The position numbers were made by a program, and so were the translations under genes. A stretch of DNA of 64,000 nucleotides from Solirhodobacter olei (GTDB lineage Bacteria > Pseudomonadota > Alphaproteobacteria > Rhodobacterales > Rhodobacteraceae), in the NCBI RefSeq assembly GCF_004010155.1, contig NZ_RRYH01000031.1:1-64000 (forward strand), given 5' to 3'. The notes under the pieces are model-generated. The model was not told the origin of the DNA, made no database searches, and saw only the letters and a program-made list of their open reading frames with translations. Below, piece by piece: positions 18,289 to 27,241 of the stretch (position 1 is the stretch's first letter; every line of letters starts with the position of its first letter).

Positions 18289-19272
18289 ATGTTCCGACTT
18301 CGTCGGGAGCCGGCGGTATTTCGCCTGCGCGAGGCTTTGCGGCCTCTGAAGCTTCTGGGACTCGCAGTTCCGACTCTTCTTGGGGGCTGCGCGATGAACG
18401 GTGTGACGTTCATGGCGCCGGAAGGGCCGATCGCCGCGATGCAGCGATACCATTTCTGGCAGGTGACGGCGATCTCGATGATCGTCGTCCTGCCCGTGCT
18501 GATCGGGGTTCCTATCCTGATCTGGCGATATCGCTACGGTAACACCAAGGCGCGCTACACGCCGCATTGGGACTTTTCGCACTCGTTGGAATGGCTGATG
18601 TGGCTGGTGCCGGCGGCGATCGTCTTGGTGCTTGGCGCGATCCTGTGGATCGACACGCATGAGCTGGATCCTTACAAGCCGCTCGCCTCGACCAAGCCGC
18701 CACTGCAGGTGGAGGTCGTGGGCCTCGACTGGAAATGGCTGTTCATCTACCCAGAATACCATATCGCCACGGTGGGTGAGATGGCGATCCCGAAGGACCG
18801 GCCGGTCTCGCTGAAGCTGACCACCGACACGGTGATGCAGAGCTTCATGATCTCCGCGCTGGCGGGCCAGATCTACGCCATGCCGGGCATGGTGACGAAG
18901 ATGCACCTGATCGCCGACCGCGTGGGCCATTACGACGGCGACAACACGCAATACAGCGGCGAAGGCTTCCACGGCCAGCACTTCACCGCCGTCTCGATGG
19001 GCAAGGGCGATTTCGACGCCTGGGTGAAGAAGGCGCAAACCTTCGGCACCGCGCTGAACCCGATGGCCTACAACCGGCTCGCGGTCAGCTCGACCCCCGC
19101 CCAGGTGCGTGCGACCTTCGGAAATACCGCGATGCCGCCGCATGTGACCTTCTTCAACGACGTGCCGTCCGGTTTCTTCAAGAAAATCGTGATGCGCTAT
19201 CACCACGGCAAGCCCGTGCCGGCGGACCAGCAGCCGGGGACGGCCGCTTACAACGCCAAGTATTCGGGCTGA
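18289..19272 (+). CDS. cyoA: Cytochrome bo3-type quinol oxidase subunit II
   Basis: Subunit II of a proton-pumping heme-copper quinol oxidase, about 327 aa. A lipoprotein signal ends in LLGGC (~31); two transmembrane helices follow, then a periplasmic cupredoxin fold. The CuA-binding cysteines are absent (the region reads QSFMISALAGQIYAMPGM), as expected for a quinol and not a cytochrome c oxidase. ATG 18289 is chosen because GAAGGAG lies six bases before it; ATG 18283 overlaps that site. First gene of cyoABCD. Aerobic respiration at the inner membrane. Confidence 0.93.
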   Translation: MFRLRREPAVFRLREALRPLKLLGLAVPTLLGGCAMNGVTFMAPEGPIAAMQRYHFWQVTAISMIVVLPVLIGVPILIWRYRYGNTKARYTPHWDFSHSLEWLMWLVPAAIVLVLGAILWIDTHELDPYKPLASTKPPLQVEVVGLDWKWLFIYPEYHIATVGEMAIPKDRPVSLKLTTDTVMQSFMISALAGQIYAMPGMVTKMHLIADRVGHYDGDNTQYSGEGFHGQHFTAVSMGKGDFDAWVKKAQTFGTALNPMAYNRLAVSSTPAQVRATFGNTAMPPHVTFFNDVPSGFFKKIVMRYHHGKPVPADQQPGTAAYNAKYSG

Positions 19273-19284
19273 GTGAGGACAGAA

Positions 19285-21381
19285 ATGACACAGGAATTCT
19301 GGAAAATGGTCCTCGGACGGCTCAACTTCGAGTCGCTCGACTTCCTCAAGGCCTTCTACGATCCCACGCTAAACGAGGTCATCCTGACCGGCGCCGCCTG
19401 GGCGGTGCTGGCGGGGGGCGCGCTCGGCGTGGCCGTACTGACCTACTTCCGGCTCTGGGGGCCGATGTGGAGAAAGTACCTGGTGAGCGTCGATCACAAG
19501 CGGATCGGCATCATGTACATCGTGCTTGCCTTCCTGATGCTGGCGCGCGGCGTGATCGAGGGCGTGGTGATGCGCGCGCAGCAGGCCGACGGCCTGGGCG
19601 GCGGGTTCCTTTCGGCCGACCACTACGCGCAGCTGTTCTCGACCCACGGCACGATCATGATCTTCTTCTTCGCGATGCCGTTCCTGACCGGGCTGATCAA
19701 CATCGTCGTGCCGCTGCAGATCGGCGCGCGCGACGTGTCCTTCCCGATGCTGAACTCGGTGTCGCTGGGTCTGACCGTGTCGGGCGCGATGCTGATCATG
19801 ATCTCGCTGGTGCTGGGCAAGTTCTCCACCGGCGGCTGGACGGCCTATCCGCCCTATACCGAGTCGACCTTCCAGCCGGGCGTGGGCCCGGATTACTGGA
19901 TCTGGTCGCTGATGCTCGCGGGCGTCGGCTCCACCCTCACCGGCATCAATTTCGTGGTGACGATCCTGAAGGAACGCGCGCCCGGTATGACGCTGATGAA
20001 GATGCCGATGTTCACCTGGACCGCGCTCTGCACCTCGATCCTGATGGTCTTCGCGCTGCCGCCGCTGACCGTGGCGGCCGGCATGCTGGCCTATGACCGC
20101 TACCTGGGCTTCCACTTCTTCACGAACGCGCTCGGTGGCAACATGATGAACTTTGCCAACCTGCTTTGGCTGTTCGGCCATCCGGAAGTCTACATCCTGA
20201 TCCTTCCGGCCTTCGGCGTGTATTCGGAGATTGTGGCGACCTATTCGGGCAAGCGGCTCTACGGTTACGGCTCTCTCGTCGTCGCCACGATGGTGATCGC
20301 GATCCTGTCCTTCACCGTCTGGCTGCACCACTTCTTCACGATGGGCCAGGACGCCAACGTCAACGCCGCCTTCGGTATCGCGACGATGCTGATCGGTGTT
20401 CCGACCGGCGTGAAGGTCTATGACTGGATGGCCACGATGTACCGCGGGCGCGTGCGCTTCTCGGTGCCCATGGTCTATATGGTCGCCTTCATGATGCTCT
20501 TCGTCATCGGCGGTCTGACCGGGATTATTCTGGCCAATCCGTCGATCGACTTCCAGGTCCACAACACGCTGTTCCTGGTGGCACACTTCCACAACATGCT
20601 GATCCCGGGTCTGCTGTTCGGGATGCTGGCGGGTTACACCTACTGGTTCCCGAAGGTCTTTGGCTTCCGGCTGAACGACAAGTGGGGCTACGTCTCCGCC
20701 TATTGCTGGATCACCGGGTTCGTCCTGGTCTTCTTCCCGCTCTACATCGTCGGCCTGATGGGGATGACCCGCCGGACCGTGGCCTATACCAACCCGGCCT
20801 ACGAGCCCTGGATGATCGTCTCGGGGATCGGCGGCCTGGTGGTGACAGTGGCGCTCGCTACGCTGGTGCTTCAGCTCTACGTCTCGATCCGCGACCGGGA
20901 ATACACCCGTGACATCGGCGGCGACCCCTGGGACGCGCGCACGCTGGAATGGGCGACGCCTTCGCCGATCCCGGCCTACAACTTCGCCGTCATCCCGCAT
21001 ATCCATGCGCGGGAAGCCTTCGCCGTGGCGAAGGAAGCCGGCATGGGCTACCAGGAACCGAAGAAGTACTCCGACATCCACCTGCCGGGCGATACCTACA
21101 TGGGCGTCATCATGGCGGTATTCGGGACCGGCTTCGGCTTCGGCATGATCTGGTACATGTGGTGGCTCGCGATCGTCTGCTTCGCGGTGATGGCGGTGGC
21201 TTTCGTCGGCCGCGCCCTGCGGGGCGACCGTGCTGCGGTGATCATCCCGGCCGCCCAGGTCGAGGCCGAACACCGCGCCTGGCTGGAACGCGTGCGCAAG
21301 CTCGCCCCAATCACTCGCGAGCACGAGCAGGACGGTACCAACTACGGCGTTGCGGCGCCTGACCAAGGAGCAGCGGCATGA
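19285..21381 (+). CDS. cyoB: Cytochrome bo3-type quinol oxidase subunit I
   Basis: Catalytic subunit, about 698 aa, carrying low-spin heme and the binuclear heme-CuB centre. Key ligands are visible: the heme His in STHGTIMIFFF, the CuB His and cross-linked Tyr in GHPEVYILILPAFG, the CuB pair WLHHFFTMG, and the heme ligands in VAHFHNMLI. About 15 transmembrane helices as in CyoB. ATG 19285 is preferred to the GTG at 19273 that directly abuts the cyoA stop. The stop overlaps the cyoC start by four bases. Uses ubiquinol, reduces oxygen to water and pumps protons. Confidence 0.96.
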   Translation: MTQEFWKMVLGRLNFESLDFLKAFYDPTLNEVILTGAAWAVLAGGALGVAVLTYFRLWGPMWRKYLVSVDHKRIGIMYIVLAFLMLARGVIEGVVMRAQQADGLGGGFLSADHYAQLFSTHGTIMIFFFAMPFLTGLINIVVPLQIGARDVSFPMLNSVSLGLTVSGAMLIMISLVLGKFSTGGWTAYPPYTESTFQPGVGPDYWIWSLMLAGVGSTLTGINFVVTILKERAPGMTLMKMPMFTWTALCTSILMVFALPPLTVAAGMLAYDRYLGFHFFTNALGGNMMNFANLLWLFGHPEVYILILPAFGVYSEIVATYSGKRLYGYGSLVVATMVIAILSFTVWLHHFFTMGQDANVNAAFGIATMLIGVPTGVKVYDWMATMYRGRVRFSVPMVYMVAFMMLFVIGGLTGIILANPSIDFQVHNTLFLVAHFHNMLIPGLLFGMLAGYTYWFPKVFGFRLNDKWGYVSAYCWITGFVLVFFPLYIVGLMGMTRRTVAYTNPAYEPWMIVSGIGGLVVTVALATLVLQLYVSIRDREYTRDIGGDPWDARTLEWATPSPIPAYNFAVIPHIHAREAFAVAKEAGMGYQEPKKYSDIHLPGDTYMGVIMAVFGTGFGFGMIWYMWWLAIVCFAVMAVAFVGRALRGDRAAVIIPAAQVEAEHRAWLERVRKLAPITREHEQDGTNYGVAAPDQGAAA

Positions 21382-22016
21382 GTGGTAACAGCACTGCCAT
21401 CTACGCAGCGCCCGGCCTGAGCTTCGAGGCCGAGGAGCATCACGACCACGACCATGCGGGCAAGGCGCTTTCGGGCTTCTGGCTGTTCATGATGAGCGAC
21501 CTCATCATCTTCGGCCTGTTCTTTGCGACCTATGCGACGATGTTGACCCCGATGTCATACGCCGGGGGCCCGACGCCGAAGGACCTGTTCGAGCTGCCCG
21601 GCGCGGCGATGGAAACCGCGGCGCTTCTGACCTCGACCCTGACCTTCGGTTTCGCCTCGCTCGCGGTGAAGTACGACATGGGCCGGGGCAAGGTGCTGGG
21701 CTGGCTGGCCGTAACCTTGGCGCTGGGTATGGTGTTCCTCGGGCTCGAAATCCGCGAGTTCGTGCACATGTTCGCCATCGGCGCGGTGCCGGAGCGGTCC
21801 GGCTTCCTGTCGTCCTTCTTCGGGCTGGTGCCGCTGCACGGCGCGCACGTGACCGCCGGTTCGATCTGGCTGATCATTATGATGATCCAGATCGCCCGGA
21901 AGGGCGTGGATGAGACCGCCAAGTCCCGCCTCGCGCGGCTGGCGCTGTTCTGGCACTTCCTCGACATTATCTGGATCGGGATCTTCTCGGTCGTCTATCT
22001 CGGGGGGATCGCCTGA
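21378..22016 (+). CDS. cyoC: Cytochrome bo3-type quinol oxidase subunit III
   Basis: A 212 aa membrane subunit with five hydrophobic helices; the N-terminus has a His-rich stretch (HHDHDH) typical of CyoC. Conserved segments include FWLFMMSDLIIFGLFFATYA and the C-terminal WHFLDIIWIGIFSVVYLGG. It begins within the cyoB stop (ATGA) and ends in a one-base overlap with cyoD, showing tight translational coupling. Structural stabilisation of the oxidase. Confidence 0.95.
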   Translation: MSGNSTAIYAAPGLSFEAEEHHDHDHAGKALSGFWLFMMSDLIIFGLFFATYATMLTPMSYAGGPTPKDLFELPGAAMETAALLTSTLTFGFASLAVKYDMGRGKVLGWLAVTLALGMVFLGLEIREFVHMFAIGAVPERSGFLSSFFGLVPLHGAHVTAGSIWLIIMMIQIARKGVDETAKSRLARLALFWHFLDIIWIGIFSVVYLGGIA

Positions 22017-22366
22017 TGTCTTCCGCACCCAAGACCTCCATGACCAAAGAAGAGGCGGCCGCCGCCTACAGCCACGATATTAAGGGCTATCTGACCGGCT
22101 TTGTGCTGGCGGTGGTGCTGACCGTCATTCCCTTCGGGATGGTGGCGATGGGCGGCTTCGGCTTCGGAACCGTGATCGGCACGATCGCCGTCCTGGGGCT
22201 GATCCAGATGGTCGTCCACGTGAAGTACTTCCTCCACGTCGACTTCAGTGCCGACCAGCGCGAATACCTGCACCTGATGCTGTTCTCGCTGCTACTGCTG
22301 TTTATCATGGCCGCCGGGACGATCTGGATTCTGGTGAACCTGCAGGGCCGCATGATGGGAATGTGA
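22016..22366 (+). CDS. cyoD: Cytochrome bo3-type quinol oxidase subunit IV
   Basis: Small 116 aa subunit with three transmembrane helices, the last gene of the operon. The block IQMVVHVKYFLHVD and the C-terminal helix with IWILVNLQGRMMGM are characteristic. Unlike E. coli there is no cyoE (heme O synthase) directly downstream; heme O must be made elsewhere. It starts at the last base of the cyoC stop codon. Confidence 0.93.
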   Translation: MSSAPKTSMTKEEAAAAYSHDIKGYLTGFVLAVVLTVIPFGMVAMGGFGFGTVIGTIAVLGLIQMVVHVKYFLHVDFSADQREYLHLMLFSLLLLFIMAAGTIWILVNLQGRMMGM

Positions 22367-22369
22367 GGC

Positions 22370-22391
22370 GCAGGGGCCGGGCGGCCCCTGC
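22370..22391 (+). terminator. Hairpin after cyoD
   Basis: GCAGGGGCC-GGGC-GGCCCCTGC, a perfect 9-bp GC-rich stem three bases after the cyoD stop. No T-run follows, so it may act as an RNA-stabilising or Rho-assisted end and not a classical intrinsic terminator. Confidence 0.55.
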
Positions 22392-22946
22392 CACCCACAA
22401 TGAATTCTCCGGTTCGACGTTTCGGGGGTCGGGAGGGGGCGAGGCCTACGGGTTTCGCCCCTTTTCGCTTGCCGCGGGGAAGCTGCAGCGCGCGCGCCCT
22501 GCCCCACCTCCGTAGGCGCCGGCGCAGAACCTCAGAGCAAGTATTGCGCACTCGTTGCGCTGACCGTCCTTATACAATCCTGGCTCGGCAGGAGGGACTA
22601 CCGCAGCCATCGCTGGGCAGCCGTTACCAAAAGAGTCCAACGTCGCGCATGGCGCGCGATGGTGGGATTGCGAAAACCACGTTCACCGGTCGGCTACCTT
22701 CTCGCCGGGCTGAGGTCGAGGTTTGCGGCCATGCTGATGCTCGCGGGGGTTTTGGGCTCTAACTGTTCACTCCGGCTCTGCCAAACATCTCTCCTTCGTA
22801 CGGCAACGCAAAGTGCGAGATATGGTAGGCAGTCTGCGTCGTACGTGACAATCATACGCACCGGTAGCGCGCGGCCGTGTGACGCTGCAACTGAACGACC
22901 ATCGATGGAATCAAGGTCACTTGGTTACTCGTAAGGATGGCAGGAT
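22392..22946. other. Intergenic region, nothing recognised
   Basis: About 550 bases between the cyo operon and the convergent winged-helix gene. Open frames present have no family resemblance and no RNA gene was identified. Confidence 0.4.
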
Positions 22947-23333
22947 CTACGTAAGCAACCCAATTGAGCGCTGATACCGCGCCAAGAGCCCGTCGCGCTC
23001 TTTCATGTCGCCGAAGTACGCCGCTTCGGGCGAAACTGTGATTACCTTGGGGCGCGTACCTTTGAGGCGGTGGATCGCTCCCACTTGCTCTAACAATTTG
23101 AGAGCGCGGGTCATCTCGCCCTGATCGACGCCGGTGAAATCGCACAACTGATGCGTCGTCAGTTGGCACTCGTAGCTCTCCCAGCCGAGGTTTCGAATGA
23201 TAAACCACAAGACTGCGATGGCTTGGTGACGGCGGGCCTTTGTCACCCCAGAAGCTTGTAGCCGCTCAAGAACAGTATCTTGAAAAGCGTGGGATATGAC
23301 GACGTAAGCGTTGGTCGAATCGTTAGGTGACAT
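22947..23333 (-). CDS. Small winged-helix DNA-binding protein
   Basis: A 128 aa protein with no signal or membrane segment. The middle section QLTTHQLCDFTGVDQGEMTRALKLL fits a helix-turn-helix and is followed by VGAIHRLKGTRPKVITV, a plausible wing, giving a MarR-like or replication-protein-like winged helix. I cannot assign a named family. It lies upstream of the porin gene on the same strand but is separated from the porin promoter by the porin coding region, so co-regulation is not implied. The acidic, charged composition fits a regulator. Confidence 0.6.
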   Translation of the reverse strand: MSPNDSTNAYVVISHAFQDTVLERLQASGVTKARRHQAIAVLWFIIRNLGWESYECQLTTHQLCDFTGVDQGEMTRALKLLEQVGAIHRLKGTRPKVITVSPEAAYFGDMKERDGLLARYQRSIGLLT

Positions 23334-23480
23334 TTGCCACTACACGCCTTGGCTGATCAGGCTTTCTAATCCAAATGGTCACGGCCTTGGGACAGTGCCG
23401 TGGTCGAATCCCACCACCGGGATTAAATCAATCCTGATCTTCGCCCTAGTCTCTGCCGATGACCCTTGCTCGCAAATGAA

Positions 23481-23505
23481 AAGAGCGGGCACAAGGCCCG
23501 CTCTT
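23481..23505 (-). terminator. Intrinsic terminator of the porin gene
   Basis: Perfect 10-bp stem AAGAGCGGGC/GCCCGCTCTT with a five-base loop. On the minus strand it is followed by TTCATTT, and it sits about 22 bases after the porin stop. Confidence 0.8.
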
Positions 23506-23527
23506 CCCATGCACTGTCCGTCTCGTA

Positions 23528-24427
23528 TTAGAACGAGAACTTCACGCCGAGGTCGGCGTACATCTTCTTGGCGTACTGCTGGCGAACCGAGCCGACGACC
23601 GCGGCGCCCGAACCCAGGTCGTAGGACGCGCCCACACCGTAGGTGGTCTTGGTGCCGGTCGCGATCGCGAGCTTGCTCGAGTGCGACACGAAGGCCTGCA
23701 CGGTGGTCGCGCCGAACTTGGTGTTGCCGTAGAGGGTCACGATGTTGCCGTAGGCATCCCAGCCGTTGTGGCCATAGGCCAGGCCGATGTTGGAGTTGCC
23801 CAGGGCGTATTCGACGACGGCGGTTTCAGCCGAGCCCGAACCGTTCTGGTGCAGACCACCGAGTTCGAACGACAGGGCGCCAGCCTTGTAGGCAACGCTC
23901 AGCGACGATTCGTGGGTGGAAGCCGAGGTGTTGCCTTCCGACTGGTAGCCGGCACGGACGACCAGGCTGCCCATGGTGTAGGTGGCCAGAACGCCGTTGT
24001 TGCCGGTACCGGTCGAGGAGTAGCCGACGATGCCGTTCTGGAGCGTTTCACCGCCGCAGCCGCACAGGCCGATTTCCGAGTTCCAGTAGAGCGACAGAGC
24101 GTCGATGGCGTCCGAAACGTTGCCGACCGACACGTCCAGGCCGCCCGCGGTGATGCCGACTTGGCCGGCGTTCACGGGGGTGGTGGTCGCGTGGTAGGCG
24201 TTCGAACGGATGCGGAAGTGACCGTGGAAGGTCAGGCCCGAGTCGGTCGTCTTCGAACCGGTGATGTCGATTTGCAGACGGTCGATCAGCTGGGTCTTGT
24301 TGGTCGGCGCGGCGACGCTGGCGTCGTGCTTGATGCCGAAGTAGCCGCCGCCAGCGAGCGTCACGTCGGCCGACGCGGTGCCCGCAGCCAGGACCAGCGC
24401 GGTCGAAGCGATCAGAATCTTTTTCAT
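23528..24427 (-). CDS. Outer-membrane porin (Rhodobacter/gram-negative type)
   Basis: A 299 aa porin. The start is MKKILIASTALVLAAGTASA, a clear signal peptide, followed by DVTLAGGGYFGIKHD, the usual first strand of alphaproteobacterial porins. Alternating short amphipathic strands run through the protein, and it ends in DLGVKFSF with the terminal phenylalanine needed for BAM-dependent assembly. Forms a trimeric general-diffusion pore for small hydrophilic solutes. GAGGGAAACC lies just upstream of the ATG. Codon use is strongly biased (for example GGC, AAG, GTC), consistent with high expression. A strong terminator follows. No partner gene. Confidence 0.9.
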   Translation of the reverse strand: MKKILIASTALVLAAGTASADVTLAGGGYFGIKHDASVAAPTNKTQLIDRLQIDITGSKTTDSGLTFHGHFRIRSNAYHATTTPVNAGQVGITAGGLDVSVGNVSDAIDALSLYWNSEIGLCGCGGETLQNGIVGYSSTGTGNNGVLATYTMGSLVVRAGYQSEGNTSASTHESSLSVAYKAGALSFELGGLHQNGSGSAETAVVEYALGNSNIGLAYGHNGWDAYGNIVTLYGNTKFGATTVQAFVSHSSKLAIATGTKTTYGVGASYDLGSGAAVVGSVRQQYAKKMYADLGVKFSF

Positions 24428-24800
24428 TTGGTTTCCCTCGTTGTCTCAAAGGTGCGCCCAACTCGGGACAGGTCCAAATTGGGTATGGCTTTCTTTCCTG
24501 CTTCCCCCCCCAAAATGCAAGGCGATCACAGTCCCCTGGCGGATTGCCCAATCGGCTGGTGCAGCTTTGCCACAGTCTTGCCACAGCCCTCGGGGGCCCA
24601 ATGAAATAGCGCCCTTCCGGCACATGGAATGCATTCCCCAGTGCTCGGTGACATTCTGAGCGCCGGGCACACCCTGTCGCGCACCAACGCCCTTAGGGCA
24701 CCCTGGCTGATTCTTACCGAAGGTTTTGGCTCATCGTAACTGTGATGGCACTGTGATGAGCCAGAAACCCGAAACAGCAACGCCGACGATTGAAGCCACC
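24428..24800. other. Porin promoter region
   Basis: About 370 bases upstream of the porin gene. It presumably holds the porin promoter. A direct near-repeat of CACAGTCTTGCCACAG type occurs near 24568-24585, but no defined operator could be assigned and no gene is visible. Confidence 0.35.
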
Positions 24801-25198
24801 CTACCCGGCTGAGGCCTGGATCAGGATCTCTGCCGAAACCTGGGCGCCGGTGATCACGCTCTGGCCGGCGGTCAGGGGGAGCCCATGGCCTCCGCCCAGG
24901 CGGCGAGGAAGTTGAGGAATGCAATCGTCTCGACCTCAACCCGCAGGTTCGGCCGAAGAGACAGCGCGGCACCGTCGGGCAGGACGGAGGCGGCGAGGAT
25001 CGGCGCGCAGGTGCGTTCCTTGTCGCCCGGAAGCCCGTGCTTGCAGCCGCCGACGGGGCCAAGCAGCGCGGCCTTGCGGCACCGTATGGCGAAGGCATCC
25101 TCCATCCCCCCGGGCGGGGCGGGCTGGCCCGCAAGCTGGGCCGTGCCATGGGCCTCGGCAAGAAGGCGCGTGGCGGTCTCGATCCGGTCAGGCCGCAT
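24801..25198 (-). pseudogene. 2-keto-4-pentenoate hydratase/FAH-like gene, internally deleted and frameshifted
   Basis: The open part (25198-24872) encodes MRPDRIETATRLLAEAHGT... with the family's N-terminal AFAIRCRKAALLGPVGG and GCKHGLPG blocks, resembling hydratases of the 2-oxopent-4-enoate/fumarylacetoacetase group. It then jumps to a C-terminal FLNFLAAWAEAMG block and hits a stop. In the +1 frame the reading continues as GLPLTAGQSVITGAQVSAE to TAG at 24801, the usual family end. About 130 central residues are missing relative to the ~250 aa family. Its start overlaps the end of the kinase gene, so it was the last gene of that operon. Confidence 0.7.
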
Positions 25199-26123
25199 GG
25201 GCGGCGATCTCCTCGCGCATCGCCTCGACTGGGATGACGGCGCCGGGCCATTGCACAACGAGGGCGGCGAGCCGGGCGCCGGCGAGCACGGCCGTTTTCG
25301 GGTCAAGCCCGCGCAGGCGGGCAGAAAGGAAGCCCGCGTCGAAGCTGTCGCCAGCGGCAGTGGTGTCGACGGCCAGGACCGGTGGCGGAAGCGCGATAGG
25401 CGTGACGCCGGAGACCGGATCGTGATGCATAACGGTTCCGCCGCCAGTGGTCATCACGACCTCTCCGCTGCACTGCCGCGCACAGAGGGCGAGTGCGGCC
25501 TCGGGGTCCGTCTCGCCGTAGAGGATCGCGAGATCCTCGGCCGAGGGCAGCGCGACGGAGGAGGTGGCGAGCGCCCGGCTGGTCCATTCGGCGCCCTCCT
25601 CCGGCGCGGACCATAGGACCGGCCGATAGTTGGTGTCATAGGCCACCAGGCAGCCCTGCGCCCGCAGCGCGGAGAGTGCGGTGAGAAGGCGGGTGCGGGC
25701 GGCGGCGGGCAGGATCGCGAGTGTGACGCCGGAAAACAGGATGCAGCGCGGCGAACCGAGGGCCGCGATATCGGCCCCATCCGGGCCGAACATGCGGCGG
25801 GCGGGGGCCTGGTCGCGCCAATAGGCGAACGAACGTTCTCCCATTGGGTCGGTCTGGACGAAGCTAAGCCCCGGGCGCCCGCCGGGCTCCTCGTCGATGC
25901 GGGAGACATCCACCCCTTCGGCGGCGATGGCCGCGCGCATCCAGCGGCTCATCGCGTCATCGCCAAGACGGGAGAGATAGCCCACGCGCAGGTCCGGCCG
26001 CAGCCGGGCGAGGTAGATCGCCGCGTTCAGCATGTCGCCGCCAGGGCGGCGCTGGAAGTGGTCGGGTCGAGCCGCGTCGCTGGTGAATTCGGCGAGCGGC
26101 TCGCCGATCGAGAGAATGTCCAT
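25188..26123 (-). CDS. kdgK: PfkB-family sugar kinase, 2-dehydro-3-deoxygluconokinase-like
   Basis: A 311 aa ribokinase-fold enzyme that would phosphorylate 2-keto-3-deoxygluconate (KDG) to KDPG. The N-terminal substrate motif GEPLAEF and GGDMLNAAIYLARL (~29-42) and the C-terminal PfkB signature DTTAAGDSFDAGFL (~249-262, with the catalytic Asp in GDSFD) are intact. YWRDQAPARR near 100 is typical of KdgK. It is the only complete gene in a remnant operon whose hydratase, 2-hydroxyacid dehydrogenase and LacI regulator are broken. AAGGG lies upstream of ATG 26123. KDG is inferred; related 2-keto-3-deoxy sugars are possible. Confidence 0.82.
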   Translation of the reverse strand: MDILSIGEPLAEFTSDAARPDHFQRRPGGDMLNAAIYLARLRPDLRVGYLSRLGDDAMSRWMRAAIAAEGVDVSRIDEEPGGRPGLSFVQTDPMGERSFAYWRDQAPARRMFGPDGADIAALGSPRCILFSGVTLAILPAAARTRLLTALSALRAQGCLVAYDTNYRPVLWSAPEEGAEWTSRALATSSVALPSAEDLAILYGETDPEAALALCARQCSGEVVMTTGGGTVMHHDPVSGVTPIALPPPVLAVDTTAAGDSFDAGFLSARLRGLDPKTAVLAGARLAALVVQWPGAVIPVEAMREEIAAHAA

Positions 26124-26135
26124 GGGGCCCTTCGT

Positions 26136-26273
26136 TCAGGAGGACGCGACGGGGGTGAGCAGGGCCCGCCCCTCGGCGAATGAGTCAATATTGTAGGTCA
26201 CCAGCCGGGCCATCGCGCGGCGCGCCTCGAAGGTAGCCGAGGCGGTATGCGGGGTGAAGAGCGTGTTTGGGGC
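26136..26273 (-). pseudogene. C-terminal remnant of a D-2-hydroxyacid dehydrogenase
   Basis: The reading frame ends with TPHTASATFEARRAMARLV and NIDSFAEGRALLTPV, the conserved end of NAD-dependent 2-hydroxyacid dehydrogenases (phosphoglycerate dehydrogenase/glyoxylate reductase type) including the catalytic His in TPH. Only about 45 residues remain; the ~270 upstream residues are gone and the sequence abuts the tail of a LacI-type regulator. It ends twelve bases before the KDG kinase gene, so the lost dehydrogenase was probably part of the same operon. Confidence 0.72.
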
Positions 26274-26280
26274 GCGGAAA

Positions 26281-27150
26281 GACCTGCACGGTGGTCGCCC
26301 GCTGGGGGGCGCCGAGATCGATGAAGGAAAGGTTGTCATGGCCCACGACAGACAGGTCACGCCCCCGGGGGCAGCCCGATGTCGTAGAACCCGCTCAGAA
26401 GGCCAAGGCCGAGCATGTCGTTAAAGCAGATCGCCGCGGTCGGCCTCGGCTGGATCTGCATCAGGAGCGCGGCCGATTGAGGCGAGCCGTCCCAGGCCAG
26501 CGGCACCTCGACAACGCCTGCATTGTCGGGACCCATCTCTGCCATGTGATCGGCAACGGAGGTCAGGCCCTCGGTGCGAGTCGAGGTTTCGCCAGCCAGT
26601 GCGACATAAGCAATGCGCCGGTGGCCGAGATCGCGCAGGTGGCAGATACTCTCGCCCACGCCGAGGTCGTGGTCTGCGCCGGCGAAATCGCTGAGGCCCG
26701 CGCCGACATGGCGCATCGCCTGCACTATTGGCAGGCCGGAGCGGCGGAGTTGTTCGATCAGCTCGGTGTCGGTGCCGTCGGCGGGAGACAGGATCAGCCC
26801 CTCGACAACATGCTCGCCCGGCCGGCGGATCAGGTCTGACTGGCGCTCCGGATCGTCGCGGCTGGAGGCGAACATCTCCAGATGGCCGGTGTCGGCGAGC
26901 CTCGCCTCGAAGCCCTCGACGAATTCGGCCAAGACGCTGTCGACGAGGTTCGGGATGATGGCGCCTATCATGCGGCTCTTCTGGCCCCTGAGCCGGGCCG
27001 TACCGTTATTTGGGACGTAGTCGAGTTCTCCGATGACCTTCTCGACCCTGAGCCGGGTCTGTCCGGCCACGAGGTCCGATCCGCGCAGGATAAGCGAGGC
27101 CGTCGCGCGGGACACCCCTCGCCGCCCGGCCCACATCTATCAAGGCCACT
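26281..27150 (-). pseudogene. Broken LacI-family transcriptional regulator
   Basis: The main open part (27136-26357) encodes GVSRATASLILRGSDLVA (helix-turn-helix), LDYVPNNGTARLRG (hinge) and a periplasmic-binding-like effector domain ending CFNDMLGLGLLSGFYDIGLPPG. Two frameshifts are visible. The first helix VALIDVGRAAR lies in another frame at ~27150. At the 3' end, in the run CCCCCGGGGGCG, the frame is lost, and the following RDLSVVGHDNLSFIDLG continues in another frame until the junction with the dehydrogenase remnant near 26275. About 40 C-terminal residues are absent. It presumably regulated the sugar-acid operon. A functional truncated form is unlikely. Confidence 0.75.
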
Positions 27151-27241
27151 CGTGTCGAGGCCGTGGCGTTCCTGGGTAGCCGCGCGGCGGGGGAGACAAC
27201 TCATCGAACCGACATCGGGCGGCGGCCGTGGTCGGCGTACA

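Noticed and set aside
18265-19206. Long minus-strand frames opposite the cyo operon (also 19369-21366)
   Set aside because: His/Arg/Asp-rich shadow frames caused by biased codon use in cyoA and cyoB on the other strand; no family resemblance.
23335-23435. tRNA-like segment with a T-arm resembling GTGGTCGAATCCCAC and a possible long variable arm
   Set aside because: Two bases are missing from the T-arm compared with the standard form, no acceptor stem pairs, the anticodon stem does not close and no CCA end exists.
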